Below, one piece after another: positions 22,410 through 35,437 of a DNA stretch of 64,000 nucleotides. The notes below the pieces were generated by a model that was not told the origin of the DNA, searched no databases, and saw only the letters and a list, made by a program, of their open reading frames with translations. The stretch covers positions 248,001 to 312,000 of the forward strand of contig JAHEWK010000024.1 in assembly GCA_020740775.1 (NCBI GenBank). Direction: 5' to 3'. Each line of letters opens with the position of its first letter. The first letter of the stretch is position 1. Both the position numbers and the translations under genes were made by a program. Origin of the DNA: Ilyonectria destructans (taxonomy: Eukaryota; Ascomycota; Sordariomycetes; Hypocreales; Nectriaceae).

Positions 22410-24278
22410 ATGGCTGACAGTCCCAAGCCTATTCCCAAGCGGATCATCATCTGTTGTGATGGCTCATGGCAGTCTGCCGTTTTGGGCGAGAAGCACACTG
22501 CTTCAAACGTCACCCGACTGGCTCGTAGCCTGAAGCGCGCCGGCGTCAGAGATGGCAAGACTTGGCAGCAGGTTGTCTGGTACGACAGCGGTGTTGCCAC
22601 GACATCCAACTGGATCGGGAACATGACGGAAGGTTTCATCGGCGCAGGCATGGAGGGAAACATCATCGAGGCCTACAACTTTGTTGTGCTCAACTGGGCT
22701 CCGGGAGACCAAATCTACTGTTTCGGCTTCTCGCGAGGCGCTTACACGGCGCGGTCCATTGCCGGGTTGATCTCGGATATCGGCATCTGCGAGCCCAGCA
22801 AGCTGCACGAGTTCCATGAACTCTGGGAGCTCTACAAGAAAAATTACAAGGGCGAGAGGTTCCACGGAAGCGACGCATGGTTCGACTACCTCGACGGTGT
22901 GCCGGAAGACGACCAGAACCAAACCGCCGCCTACGGGACAGAGGACTTTGGCTGGAAGAATCCCCCTCGTGGTGAATGGGCCAGGACACCCGAGTCGAGA
23001 GAAATTGAAGTCGTCGGCGTGTATGAAACCGTTGGCGCCTTGGGCATTCCTGAGATGCGCGGCGTCAAGTTCGGATGGGGCCCAGACAAGCATGGATTCC
23101 ACAACGTGAAGCTAAACCCTAGTAAGTCAATCGTCGTGGCTACCGAAATCACCGCTAACCGCACCGACAGATGTCAAGCATGCGTTCCAAGCCCTGGCGA
23201 TGGACGAGCACCGCGGACCGTTCTCGCCGTCGCTGTGGCACTTGCCGGAGCTGAAGGAGAAGGAGACGACAGTCGAGGACCTGGAGATGCAGCAGAAGCG
23301 AGTTGATGAAGCAGACCAAGCTTGGCGTTCCAGGGCTTATGATGTGACGATTCCTCTCCAAGAGAGGCAAACTCTCAAGAAGGCCTACAATAAGGCCCGC
23401 CGAGAGATGTATCAACTGGAAGAAGATCTCAAAGAACGATCTGACCTTCTTCAAGTCTGGTTCCCAGGCGTGCACATCAACATTGGTGGTGGCTCAACCA
23501 ACACGCTGGAGAACAAGGGAGATTTGGAAGGTAATATTCAAACCATGACCGAACTTGAATCAACGCTGACTTGACAGAAACCTCCAACATCACATTCGCC
23601 TGGATGCTCGACCAAATCAGCCCCTACATCGCCATCGACGAGCAGACAATCCGCAAAGAGTCAGAGGCTCGCCAAAAGCACATCAATGACCTCAACAAAG
23701 AGGAGAAGAAGTACAGAGAGAAACTCGCCAAGGAAGACGAAGAGGCTGCCAAGTTGAGCTGGGCTCAATGGGCCGGCCGCGCACTCGTACACACCGCATC
23801 GGCTGCTGCAAACACAGCCATGCATCCCTTGACCAAGTCAAAGACGCCCAACACGCTCCGCCGAGACTTTGGCTGGGGCACTGGCACCATCATCGACAGC
23901 TACGGCATGCTTTCTGGGCTGAACGGCTCCAAGTTCCGTACTCCTGGAGGCTACACAACTGCCGCAGCGCCAGGGGAGACCAACGAGCAAGTCCATCCTA
24001 CAGTCGGATACCGACATGGCATGTTTGAAAAGCTGAAGCCGGAACTGCAGTATCACCCTGCTGGCTTGAAGGACAACGAATTCAACAGGCAGAAGACTAA
24101 GACGGGCTGGGAGTATGTGCTTGGCAAAACTACTCTGCCAGAGTACAAGATGAAGCCCAACGTCAAGGGTGCTCACCCGACGTTTGAAAGATTCAATCTT
24201 TCGCTGGCGTGGGAGAAGACAAAGACGTATATACAGACTCTTGATAGCGAAAACGGGTATCCTGTGGAGGACATGTAG
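22410..24278 (+). CDS. DUF2235 family alpha/beta-hydrolase-like protein
   Basis: 590 aa in three exons: 22410-23121, 23171-23530 and 23578-24278. The N-terminal half is DUF2235: RIIICCDGSW at residues 11-20, NVTRLARSL, and the nucleophile elbow CFGFSRGAYTARSIAG with Ser108. Bacterial members include Tle1-type phospholipases of type VI secretion; fungal members are numerous and mostly uncharacterised. Between the conserved parts there is a charged, coiled-coil-like insert (EMQQKRVDEADQAW and QLEEDLKER regions), then WFPGVHINIGGGS, a typical second DUF2235 motif. A second charged helix (NDLNKEEKKYREKL) and a C-terminal extension follow. No signal peptide is seen, so it is probably cytosolic. 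Confidence 0.9.
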
Positions 24279-24591
24279 ACACATGAAGTAATGAGAAGCT
24301 ATGATGTTTTAATATGTTGCATGCGCGTGAATGTGAGGGCGTCAATCAGGTTGTCGGGATTGCAACCTAGTCAAAGTGACGAGTTCGTCTCGCACCAGGT
24401 GATTGAAGATCACAACAAATACCAACCTGTTGTAAATGACTTAAACAAACCATCACAATAGAGAGAGCACCTAGTAGATCGGAGGAGCATGCACCACGAG
24501 TATAAATGGAAACAAGACATGTGGAAGAATATTGCGCCTTAAACCCTTTCTATGGAAAGAGATCCCTGAAACTGACCCTGTATTATACACT
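24279..24591. other. Intergenic, convergent 3' ends
   Basis: It lies between the DUF2235 gene and the flavoenzyme. No coding signal seen. Confidence 0.5.
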
Positions 24592-26009
24592 CTACAACCG
24601 CGCAACCGTGTCTAACAAATCATTCATCTCCGCCCGCGGGTATTCCGGGTTCAGCGCCGCATCTGGCCGCACGCGGTCCCAGGCCCATTTTTGCGTCAAC
24701 TCGGGCGACAGCTCGCCCTCCAGCATCTGCAGGATATACTTGCCCAGCACCGGGAAGAACTTGTAGCCGTGGAACGAGCCGCAGGTCGCTAGGTACAGGC
24801 CCTTGGCGGCTGAGTGGGGGGAGATGATGAAGTCTCCGCTTGACGTGAAGGCGTCCCTGTTTGTGTTAGTCGGTTGTGCGCTGGGTTGAGACGGGTTGAC
24901 TTACCAGCAGATGCGGTGCTTGCCGAACTTCCAGTTGTCGGTTTCCTTTCCGTAAAACACTTCGGATGCGTGCTTGATGTCTTGCTTGAGGGCCTTGGAG
25001 ACATTCCACTGCGAGTAGTCCTGCCCCGAGGGCGGCATTGAAATGTGACGGCCAGGCAAGACTTCCCTTGTGTTTTTGAAGATGGTCTGTCCCCACCACT
25101 TCATCTCGTGGGTATCGGGAGTCGGGGGAAGACTACCAATGAAACCGCCTGTTACAGTTAGCTGGCCAGCTCGTCTGACGGGTTGAATGTCAACTTACCA
25201 ACTTCCGCGGTGTATCCCTGGAAGCCTACAGGCATAGCGGCAAACTTTGCGTATTCTGCTGGGTCCTCGACCTTTCTCATTCCCGTCGTAATACCACCGG
25301 CCACAATCCTGCCCTCATCTCGCAGACCAGTGAGGCCACTGCTCGCAGCGCTGTACTCCAACAGCTTAGATGTGTATGCTCCCGTGCAAAGGATAACGTG
25401 CGAAGCCGTCAATACATCGCCAGACTTTGTCTTGACTCCGCGGCAAGCACCGGCGTTGTCGAACTGCAACGTCTCAACTTCAGCCGTCACGTAGCGAAGA
25501 CCGAGCTTGATGGCTTCGCGAGTGATGGCGCGCAGGGCATCGCCGGCCGCAGCCCAGCCGCTGGACTTGTTGATGAGCACCTCCTTGACGTCGCTGTAGT
25601 CGGCCTCGGCGAAGAGCCCGCCGTACAACTTGCGAGCCTCGGCAACGGACACGGCAGAGATGTCGTCGCCGCGGCCGAGCTTCTGGTGGTTCTTGATGAC
25701 GTCCTGGGCGTAGTCGCTGCGGCACATCCAGTAGACTCCCGTCTTGGTAAAGTACGGCTGCCAGACCGGGTCGGTCTCGAAGACGTCCTGCGCCTCGAGT
25801 GCTAGTTTACAGTAGACGAAGTCGTCGTAGTCGGCGCGCACCACCTTGTTCCAGTCCCACGAGGCAGCGCAGCGGTTGTCTGCGTCGAACGCATCCCGAT
25901 CAACCATGGTCACGGATGCATCGGGGTACTTCTTGAGCAGGTGATAGGCGGTGGACACACCAAACACACCGGCTCCGACGATGAGGTACGACGGCTTGGT
26001 TGACGCCAT
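24592..26009 (-). CDS. FAD-dependent amine oxidoreductase (sarcosine / fructosyl-amine oxidase-like)
   Basis: Flavoenzyme of the DAO family, 439 aa. Minus-strand exons are 26009-25199, 25148-24905 and 24856-24592. The N-terminal dinucleotide motif is LIVGAGVFGVSTAYHLL, followed by MVDRDAF. Near the C-terminus HRICWDAFTSSGDFIIS carries the Cys that in this family often binds FAD covalently, and CGSFHGYKFFPVLGKYI matches the 'GGSGHGFKFLP' region. It probably oxidises a secondary amino acid such as sarcosine, or a fructosyl amino acid. The frame is also open upstream with another ATG at 26150 (MNSDFSSS); I prefer 26009 because the Rossmann fold begins directly after it. It is divergent from dimethylglycine oxidase, which makes sarcosine, so a sarcosine oxidase role is attractive but unproven. 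Confidence 0.9.
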
Positions 26010-26479
26010 TGTGACCTGGTTGTCTCTGTCAGGCTGGTTTTCTCTGCAAGGCCGGTTGTCTGCGTATGGATCTTTGTATGTATCGGGGACGTCTCCGCAC
26101 GGACTCGGGTATGGGATATCAGGAAAAGACGAAGAAAAGTCGCTATTCATCAGAGCTTGGAGTTGCTGTTGCTTGCGGCGACTCAACGGCCTATCCGTCG
26201 ACCAGTCTTATATCGGGCGCCGGCCTTTGACTCCGGAAGAGCACCCGATCACGTGGATTAAAGGGTTCGGCTTCAGATATCGCCATGTTGGTGGAGTTGG
26301 CTAAAACTGCCGGTTCTGGCCTAAGCGAGAGGTCACAAAGACGCAGAACCCCTCAATCAGCACGCCAATCGCCATCAATCGCGACCCTCTCGGGCTAAGT
26401 GCCGCCCACTTGGTGCCATTTGGTGTACGTTATCTGGCGAACGTAGCGTATTGAGTGGCGGCTGATAACGATGACAACT

Positions 26480-26514
26480 CAAGGGCGGATTGATGCCCCA
26501 CCACTAACAAAACC
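26480..26514 (+). repeat. 35-bp promoter repeat, copy 1
   Basis: Starts CAAGGGCGGATT and continues through CCCCACCACTAACAAAACC. Nearly the same as 26581-26616. It is preceded by GGCGGCTGATAACGATG. Confidence 0.75.
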
Positions 26515-26580
26515 ATGGAAAATACCCACGAATTCTCTCCCGGCAATGTTGAATATTCTCCGGTATTGAAATTGACATGC

Positions 26581-26616
26581 CAAGGGCGGATTCCACGCCC
26601 CACCACTAACAAAACC
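26581..26616 (+). repeat. 35-bp promoter repeat, copy 2
   Basis: Same CAAGGGCGGATT start and CCCCACCACTAACAAAACC end as copy 1, one base longer inside. It is followed by CCGCTTC, as is copy 3. Confidence 0.75.
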
Positions 26617-26819
26617 CCGCTTCTATTTCAAGAAATATACTCATGGTCCGAGACTTTCCGGGGAACCCAGCTCGGCTAACAAACGCCACGGCCCCGGCCT
26701 CGCTCCCGAAGAACTTGAGGCTGCCCCGGAGAACTCGAGGCTTTCCCGTGACGTCTCTACAAGCCCGAATCGACTAATGAACGCTACGCCTTGTCTGGCC
26801 GCTGATAACAATGGCATCC

Positions 26820-26854
26820 CAAGGGCGGATTCCTACCCCACCACCGCAGAATCC
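26820..26854 (+). repeat. 35-bp promoter repeat, copy 3 (diverged)
   Basis: CAAGGGCGGATT, then CCCCACCACCGCAGAATCC. It is preceded by GGCCGCTGATAACAATGGC, matching the arm before copy 1, so copies 1 and 3 belong to a longer duplicated unit. Confidence 0.7.
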
Positions 26855-27098
26855 CCGCTTCCTCACAGCAAAGATAAGCGTCTCTGGTGGTATTAAACTA
26901 TCACGCGCCCTCCAGTCCGGCTCTCGTTTCTCAACCTCCGATCACGTGGACGCAACAAGACCCGGGTTCTAGATAAGCAACACTTGGGATAGAGGGAAGT
27001 CTGTCTATAACTATGTTGGCATAACCTATTCTTAATGTAGGCCTATGGAAGAGTTATCATAGTATATTCATCTCATCTTTCCGCTATTGAGCGTTTGA

Positions 27099-29669
<2,571 letters not shown>

Positions 29670-30230
29670 TAGGGAAGGGATGTTTATGAAATTAATGAAT
29701 GCATGCATGGACAAATTGGTATATGAGATCTTCAATCAGCTGCAGTTCCATTTATGCCGTGAATGTGATAGAGTTTGCATGGAGGTAAGAAGAGGCAAAA
29801 TCTGAACATGATCTAACAAGGTTGGTATGGGCGAACTTATTGGGATGGGTTTTTAATGCCCTGATAGTAGGCTAGGGAGGTGATAGCAACATTAAGGTGG
29901 GCTGGAAGCAGACTATTTGTAGCTGGGGATGATGTGCGCTTGATTTCACTGGAAAGGATATTAGCAATATCAAAGCCAAACCCGGTGAATGCCCTCGCGC
30001 GAAATCGTGATTATCCAGGATGAATAGTTATTATGCAGCACCATCAAGCATCAAATTGTGTGTAGGTAAATAAGCTGGACCTTATTCAACCATGCTAAGT
30101 ACATAACTTCAGCGGTTACATGAGACTTGTGACTGTCTAGGATCAGAATATGCCATAAAGATCGGTCCGGGGGCCGGGTTTCCTTGAGGAAAACTTGAAG
30201 AAACCACTTTTGGAAGACCCTAGTATTAGA
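29670..30230. other. Gene-free stretch after the oxidase gene
   Basis: It contains the 3' UTR of dimethylglycine oxidase. No coding signal is visible on either strand. Confidence 0.45.
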
Positions 30231-30600
30231 CTAGCCGGAAGGCGTGCATTCATAAGCCCATTTGGGGATATCCCCGTTAAGAAACCACTGTTTCTGCAGG
30301 TTGAGGCCCGTAAACACCACACACGGGGTCAGTCTGTCGCTGCTGGCACCCACACACTCGATAATAGAGACCCGGATACGAGAATCACTAGTCGAGACCG
30401 CTAAATAGTCATAAGAGAGGTGCCGACTACTCACCCAGCGTTCATAGCACCTTCCGCGATGCCGTGCTCGTCAACGTTATAGATCCGGGCCCGGCCAACG
30501 CTCTTAGTCTTGATTATGTGATCAACCCGGCCAACGTAGTCTTTCAGAGCCTCTTTCGTAGTTGCCCGAGTTCTCGCGGCTTCAATTTCTCTAGAGGGCT
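30231..30600 (-). pseudogene. Broken Fot1/pogo-type (DDE_1) transposase fragment
   Basis: Read on the minus strand, 30600-30440 gives a peptide ending with RARIYNVDEHGIAEGAMNAG, which matches the first catalytic Asp region of DDE_1 superfamily transposases (usual form 'YNFDETG'). A stop follows, and after a frameshift near 30430 the frame continues to 30231 with RIRVSIIECVGAS, PCVVFTGLNLQKQWF and PKWAYECTPSG, all typical of Fot1/pogo transposases (compare 'VIFKGKNVQQQWF'). The rest of the domain is missing on both sides. This is a dead fragment of a Tc1-mariner/pogo element. Confidence 0.8.
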
Positions 30601-30639
30601 TCGTTTTTATAGCTGGGTTACATTCAATAAACCGGGGGA

Positions 30640-31240
30640 CCTAGTTATAGCGGATATACTTACTGGCGCTATTACAACTTGTAACTGTAATAGCAGTACG
30701 CCTCTATATACTCTATAGATAGTATCTGCAGAAGGGCTGGCTGCTTTAGTCTCACCTAGGGAAATAACTGAAAGTCTAATCGGTTAGTAGATATATAATA
30801 GGCCTCCTTAAAAAGTAAATCTAAGTATTAATCTAGATATCTTTCTTTAAGTTATTATTATAGCCGCTTTTAATTATATCTATATTCCCCTCTATCTTTA
30901 AGCTGATATCTATCCTAAGTAATACTTTAGAATTTCTATAGCTTTCTTCTGGTTCAGTCTGGATCCTCTGGGACCTGGAATACTATACTCTCTATTTCCT
31001 TCCCCCTCTTTCTTTTCTTCTTTCCCCCTTCTCTCTTTCCTCTTTATACCGAGCTTAAGTATCCATCCCACTTTACGGCACTTCTGAGTCCCTCTGTTAT
31101 AGGGGGTACTCCCCTTCTTCTGGAGCAGCTCTGCTAGTGTGTATAAGGTATGCATGCCAGGGCCGGGCCCAATCTTTACCAGGAGGCGATAGAAATTGCA
31201 AGAATGGAAAAAGGATAGATGTATATTCAGTGGCATTTAT
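30640..31240. other. AT-rich decayed DNA with a polypyrimidine tract
   Basis: 30640-30920 is strongly AT-rich with very many TA steps, the footprint left by repeat-induced point mutation or long decay. 30985-31065 is an almost pure C/T run with blocks such as CTTTCTTTTCTTC. It adjoins the broken transposase and may be the rest of that element. No gene is seen. Confidence 0.55.
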
Positions 31241-31361
31241 AGACAGTCAATTGGTGCAATATTCGTTGAGAAATCGTTAATTGAAGTTGACTCCATATCG
31301 GAATGTCACCTAAAATGTGGCATTTAGAGGTGACGATGTTGCGTAGCTTCAAATGGATCCA

Positions 31362-32768
31362 CTACGCTGACAGGCTCAGTGGATTAAGGTCATCCACTCT
31401 ACTGGGACGGCCAGTGGAGTCGATGAATTCTTTTGTAACCTTGCGTAGAGATTCCCATTTGTACCATAAAACCCAGGCTACCAATGCTATACCGGTTGTC
31501 AACACGCAGGCGAGTAGGTAAATCCAACCGTAAGACGATATGACTCGTTTGTCCGAGTCCGATTCATTTGCATGGAAATCGAAAATTCCAGCAGAGAAAA
31601 TGGCTGAAACGAAGGTTGCGGGGAGGAAGAGCAGCGTTACAACCGCGATTGTCATCATGGATCTGGTCTCTGTCTGGGTGATACGATTGTACAGCGCCGT
31701 GGACAAGCTGTCCAGTACGGCCTGCGACATCTTGAGGCTATGCAGAGTCATCTCTGCCCTTGTGATTGTCGATTGGATCTCATGCCGCTGTTCGCTCCAG
31801 CCCTGCCCTCTACCTTCAAGGTTCTCGCAGACCTCTACCGTATTTTGCAAGGCCTTCGCCAGTGTCAGAGCGGTGGACGCAGTCAATTCGCTTTCCGCAG
31901 CTTGTTTCGAGAGCGTAGCAACTTCGGCAATCAAGGCATCAAAATTCCGTGACTCTTCGGTGTATCCACTATCACGAAGCCTTTTCACGCCTCGCGAAAT
32001 CCCTAGGTCTGCCTCAACCCCATTCAGTATCTTTACCCACGTTGCGAAGTCTCGAGTACTGGTCTGGAATAACTGTAACATGACGTTTGCAATGAGGATC
32101 GGGTGGTTGACGAGCAGTTGGTGGCTTTCCTCAAGCTCTCCTATAACGTGGTTGCTATCCCCAGACTGGCTGAAGAGGATGCCATATGCTGTTTCCGATG
32201 ACTCTCTGCCAAGGGGATACCGAAGGTAGAGAAGAAAGGCGCCGATTTCATAAGTACACATAACGATCTCCAAGTGTGTGGGTGCGTCGTTCAGGCCAGA
32301 CCCGCAGAAATGGTGCTCAAAGAACGATGTGCCTTCCCTGTATCGCCTTACGATGTCGTAACAAAACTGAAATTCTGAAAGAGTGTCGTTTAAAGTGTCC
32401 CGAGAGACTGAGAATGGACATCTCTGTTGACCCGTCCCGCCACCAATCCTGAGCTGAAGCCGAGTCCTTCCCTCATTTCTGGGGTCTGGAGCCCTCCAGT
32501 TCCGCCAATTTTGTGCACCGGCAAGGAACTGGCAGCAGGTAGGAAACGATGGTCTTTCGTTCTCCATATGAAGATTAGCCGGAGTAATCATAACTGCACA
32601 GGTGCTAGGTATTGAACGTCGCGAAGTGGTTTTGTGATCCAGCCGCACTTGGACGGGTGAAATTGTGGGGAAGGACTCTTTTAGGTGTTGGGCATTCATG
32701 TATGGGTGCGGCAGCCTTTCCATCGGCTGTGGAGGACCTCGTACCTCGCCACACATAGCCCCGGTCAT
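31362..32768 (-). CDS. CorA-like two-helix membrane protein, signature motif lacking
   Basis: 468 aa from the ATG at 32768 (MTGAMCGEV). The C-terminal 180 aa have the CorA layout: long helices (TLSKQAAESELTASTALTLAKAL and RGQGWSEQRHEIQSTIT regions), then ETRSMMTIAVVTLLFLPATFVSAIFSAGIFDF as the first transmembrane segment, and YGWIYLLACVLTTGIALVAWVLW as the second. The GMN motif of true CorA magnesium channels is absent after the first helix; fungi have many such GMN-less CorA-like proteins of unknown role. An upstream exon is possible, but a LINE remnant lies only about 40 bases upstream. Confidence 0.75.
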   Translation of the reverse strand: MTGAMCGEVRGPPQPMERLPHPYMNAQHLKESFPTISPVQVRLDHKTTSRRSIPSTCAVMITPANLHMENERPSFPTCCQFLAGAQNWRNWRAPDPRNEGRTRLQLRIGGGTGQQRCPFSVSRDTLNDTLSEFQFCYDIVRRYREGTSFFEHHFCGSGLNDAPTHLEIVMCTYEIGAFLLYLRYPLGRESSETAYGILFSQSGDSNHVIGELEESHQLLVNHPILIANVMLQLFQTSTRDFATWVKILNGVEADLGISRGVKRLRDSGYTEESRNFDALIAEVATLSKQAAESELTASTALTLAKALQNTVEVCENLEGRGQGWSEQRHEIQSTITRAEMTLHSLKMSQAVLDSLSTALYNRITQTETRSMMTIAVVTLLFLPATFVSAIFSAGIFDFHANESDSDKRVISSYGWIYLLACVLTTGIALVAWVLWYKWESLRKVTKEFIDSTGRPSRVDDLNPLSLSA

Positions 32769-32807
32769 GATGACGGTATATGCGGGGAACCCATTAACAT
32801 CCAACAG

Positions 32808-33760
32808 ACCACACAGTTGACCGTTATGACGAGCACCCGATCAGCATTGGAAGTGATTGCTCAACCGCAACAGCAGTCAGGGCAATGTACCGTCCAGGAG
32901 ATCCACAGGCATGCCAACCGACTCCAGAAGAATGGCAACATCGTCAAATGCTGTGAGTACCGTCCGGAGATAAAGACTTTCCTACAGGCAGCGAAGCAAA
33001 GGCGGAAGCGCAAAGAGTCGGACGTGAGAAATGTACACCTGAGATATCAGCATATTAAGCTCGTTTCATGCAGATACAACTGGCGACTGCACAGCAGTAA
33101 TAGCAGCAGGTAGGGTTTTAATTAACTCTATTAACTCCACAAATTGCATATATAGAGTGGGGGGTGTAGGTTTACTAATCGAAGTGTAAATGTGTAGTAG
33201 ATTTTTGGGTGCCCTAGTACACATATACCCAGAGGGGGACTAGAAGCTCAACAGTAAAAAAGAAACACCAACAATAGGATCAACAATAGATTAATTATAT
33301 AAAAGTTAAATTCGGGTGTCATGGATCGGGACCCTAGCGGCAGCAAGGGCCGCTCCCAGACAGGGTCGGGAACTACTCGAAGAAAATCGACAAGGCGTTA
33401 CCAGGTGAAATCACACGCGATCTGTACGACGTGTTGAAGAGACACAAATCAGATGTGCTCTCGCAGCTACGCACGGGGATGGCGAGGATTAACAGCCACC
33501 TGCACTAATCTAACTTCTGTCTGCTCCCTCAAGGTGAGCAAGTTGCCGGCGCAAGGTCAAAAAGAAAACACGGTTTTATCCACAATTCAAGCATTTCCTA
33601 CCCAATGCTTCCACAATGACCAAATATCAAGCTTTTCGACTTGAAAAGGTTAAAACTTTCTTCAATTCACTTCGTTGAGCAACACAATGACAGCTACCTG
33701 CACAAGATTGGTGCAGTAGAATCAGATACGTGCGACTGTGGATAAGGGTCCCAGGCAGAC
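32808..33760 (+). mobile_element. Decayed LINE 3' fragment with nested insertions
   Basis: Three pieces match the C-terminal part of the intact LINE at 37.3-42.7 kb: 32826-33015 (MTSTRSALEVI...QQQSGQ, against MTSSRSALEVIRRPRQQSGQ), 33370-33504 (VGNYSKKIDKALPG and DVLSQLRTGMARINS, against VGKYSKQIDTALPS and ADVLSQLRTGMARLNS) and 33690-33747 (LHKIGAVESDTCDCG against LCKIGAMESDTCECG). Stops, frameshifts and foreign segments between pieces show it is dead. The orientation is plus, opposite to the intact copy. Confidence 0.8.
33505..33689. mobile_element. 185-bp insertion inside the LINE remnant
   Basis: The LINE coding sequence breaks off at 33504 and resumes at 33690 with a duplicated 13-mer, acagccacctgca at 33492-33504 and acagctacctgca at 33690-33702 (one mismatch). 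That is the mark of an insertion with target duplication. The inserted 185 bases have no inverted repeats, no poly-A and no coding signal; I cannot name its class. Confidence 0.6.
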
Positions 33761-34594
33761 ATGTAATTAGGCAGATATACATCGCCCAAATCCCTGTTAA
33801 AGTGTCAGTGGGAAATGGTAGTTACAGTAAGTACTTCCCATTCCACAGTCTATGTAGAAATGGACAATATGAATTCATGCTTTCATCACATGCCACTACA
33901 CCGGCGCCACATGAGCACCGGGGACAGAGTGGCGCACTACAAACCGGGCACTCACGCCGCATACCCACCGATAAAGGGGCGCATTAGGCGCGGCCCTGAG
34001 GCCAGAGAGGTCAGCCCCTCTGGCTTCAAGGGAGCGGACTGCCTTGGACCAGGTAGGCTCAATCGCAAAATGAGCCAAATATGTAGCGAAAGTGGTGTAC
34101 ACGGACATAAAGCGCGCAGGTTTTGCCCTCGGGGTTTTTTTCCTGCGGTAAAAGACGAGAGATGTACTATAAGCTTAGTTCTAAGTAGGATAGCGTGAAT
34201 TTCAATCAATCATCAATCATCACATGCGACTACCATGCAATCACATGCAAAACCTATTTGCAGTCAATAGATATAGACAATTTAGATTATACTTTTATTA
34301 CATAGAGATACGAGAACTAGTAACAAATTCGTATGCGATTCTATGTTTCCTACGTACAGGGCATCTAGCCAAATATGACTAAAAAGCACCGCTCTGACTT
34401 TTCTCTGATCCTGGAGGAAGTGTATTCCCCCATGCTAATAAATGCCCCCGGAAGTCGCTGACTGACCGTATAAGATTTGCTCAATTACCCACTGGTTCCT
34501 CTCGCTTATCGGACAGAATCTTCACCCAAACCACCAAATTCATTAAATCGCCAAACTATCGACAGACAAGAGACGACAGGTTCGAAATCCGGCG
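33761..34594. other. Gene-free stretch
   Basis: Nothing convincing. A possible promoter for the orphan ORF at 34595 lies at its right end. The region near 34200-34360 is AT-rich. Confidence 0.4.
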
Positions 34595-35437
34595 ATGGAA
34601 CTTGAAAGTTGCTGGTTTGTGTTGCCTCAAACGGCTCGCCCACCCGCTCCCACAATTCCGCAGAGCATCGGGACCAGCAGCATCGAACCGTTGACCTTCG
34701 GACACCTGATTCCGGGTCTGAAAGATGTCCTCAGAGTGCTTAATAACGAGGGCCCAAGTCCGTACGCCACGCATATTGTCGAAGAATGTGTATGGAACCT
34801 CAAGTGGGATGATAAAGATGAGGAGCCGTCAACGAACACTGCATTCAGGCCCAGGCACATGAGGGAAGCTTTTAAGAGAACCGTGGAGAACTTTCGTCAC
34901 TACCGCAGATTAGAGGCCCTAGTCTGTAGACCTAGTGTTGAATATGTGCTGGAAAGTCTGAGCAGTGAGGGTATGTCTAAACATCGGCGTTCTCACGCAA
35001 AATTTGGCTGGGAGAGCTGGTCTGTCTTCATGATATGGGGCCTAATCATTGCTCGGGCATACTCCACGGAGCCACTCCATACTCCAGCGCAAGGAGGCGA
35101 AGTTGTTCCCGGGGAAGTGCGAGTGAGGGATGACAATGCTTCAGATTTTGTTTGGGCTGTTCGGCTCATGAAAGTTTCCAAGCGTTTGTGGTCCTCTTCT
35201 CCTGTTTTCTCTTGTCCTATAACCCCCCTTCTACTGAAAAGGACGGATACCGCGCCGCTTGGGGTGTATTGCAAGATGGTGGGGAGCGGAACGGATTACG
35301 AGCTGGACAGGGCAGAGAAGAAGGCAAAGAATGGTTTACAAGCAACGCTGGGAGAGGAGTGGGGAGCTGTGAAGGATGCATATATGCTCGGCGGAGAGGA
35401 GATGAGTAGCGGTTGGGATATGTTTTTAATTCTGTAG
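34595..35437 (+). CDS. Hypothetical protein, unrecognised
   Basis: 280 aa, a single open frame from ATG 34595 (MELESCWFVLPQ) to TAG. I recognise no domain, signal peptide or membrane segment beyond one hydrophobic patch, SWSVFMIWGLIIARAYS. A conserved-looking block, TFGHLIPGLKDVLRVLN, then ATHIVEECVWNLKWDD, hints at a fungal family. The Trp/Arg-rich middle (RHMREAFKRTVENFRHYRRLEAL) is likely helical. Codon use is acceptable for a gene, so I keep it, but it lies in a repeat-rich stretch with no neighbours to suggest a role. Confidence 0.6.
   Translation: MELESCWFVLPQTARPPAPTIPQSIGTSSIEPLTFGHLIPGLKDVLRVLNNEGPSPYATHIVEECVWNLKWDDKDEEPSTNTAFRPRHMREAFKRTVENFRHYRRLEALVCRPSVEYVLESLSSEGMSKHRRSHAKFGWESWSVFMIWGLIIARAYSTEPLHTPAQGGEVVPGEVRVRDDNASDFVWAVRLMKVSKRLWSSSPVFSCPITPLLLKRTDTAPLGVYCKMVGSGTDYELDRAEKKAKNGLQATLGEEWGAVKDAYMLGGEEMSSGWDMFLIL

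Noticed and set aside
31540..32229. 229-codon plus-strand frame opposite the CorA-like gene
   Set aside because: Ser/Ala-rich with no family features, and the minus frame has clear transmembrane segments.
34570..34600. GGTTCGAAATCC resembling a tRNA T-loop
   Set aside because: The flanking bases do not form the T-stem and no anticodon or acceptor stem can be built.
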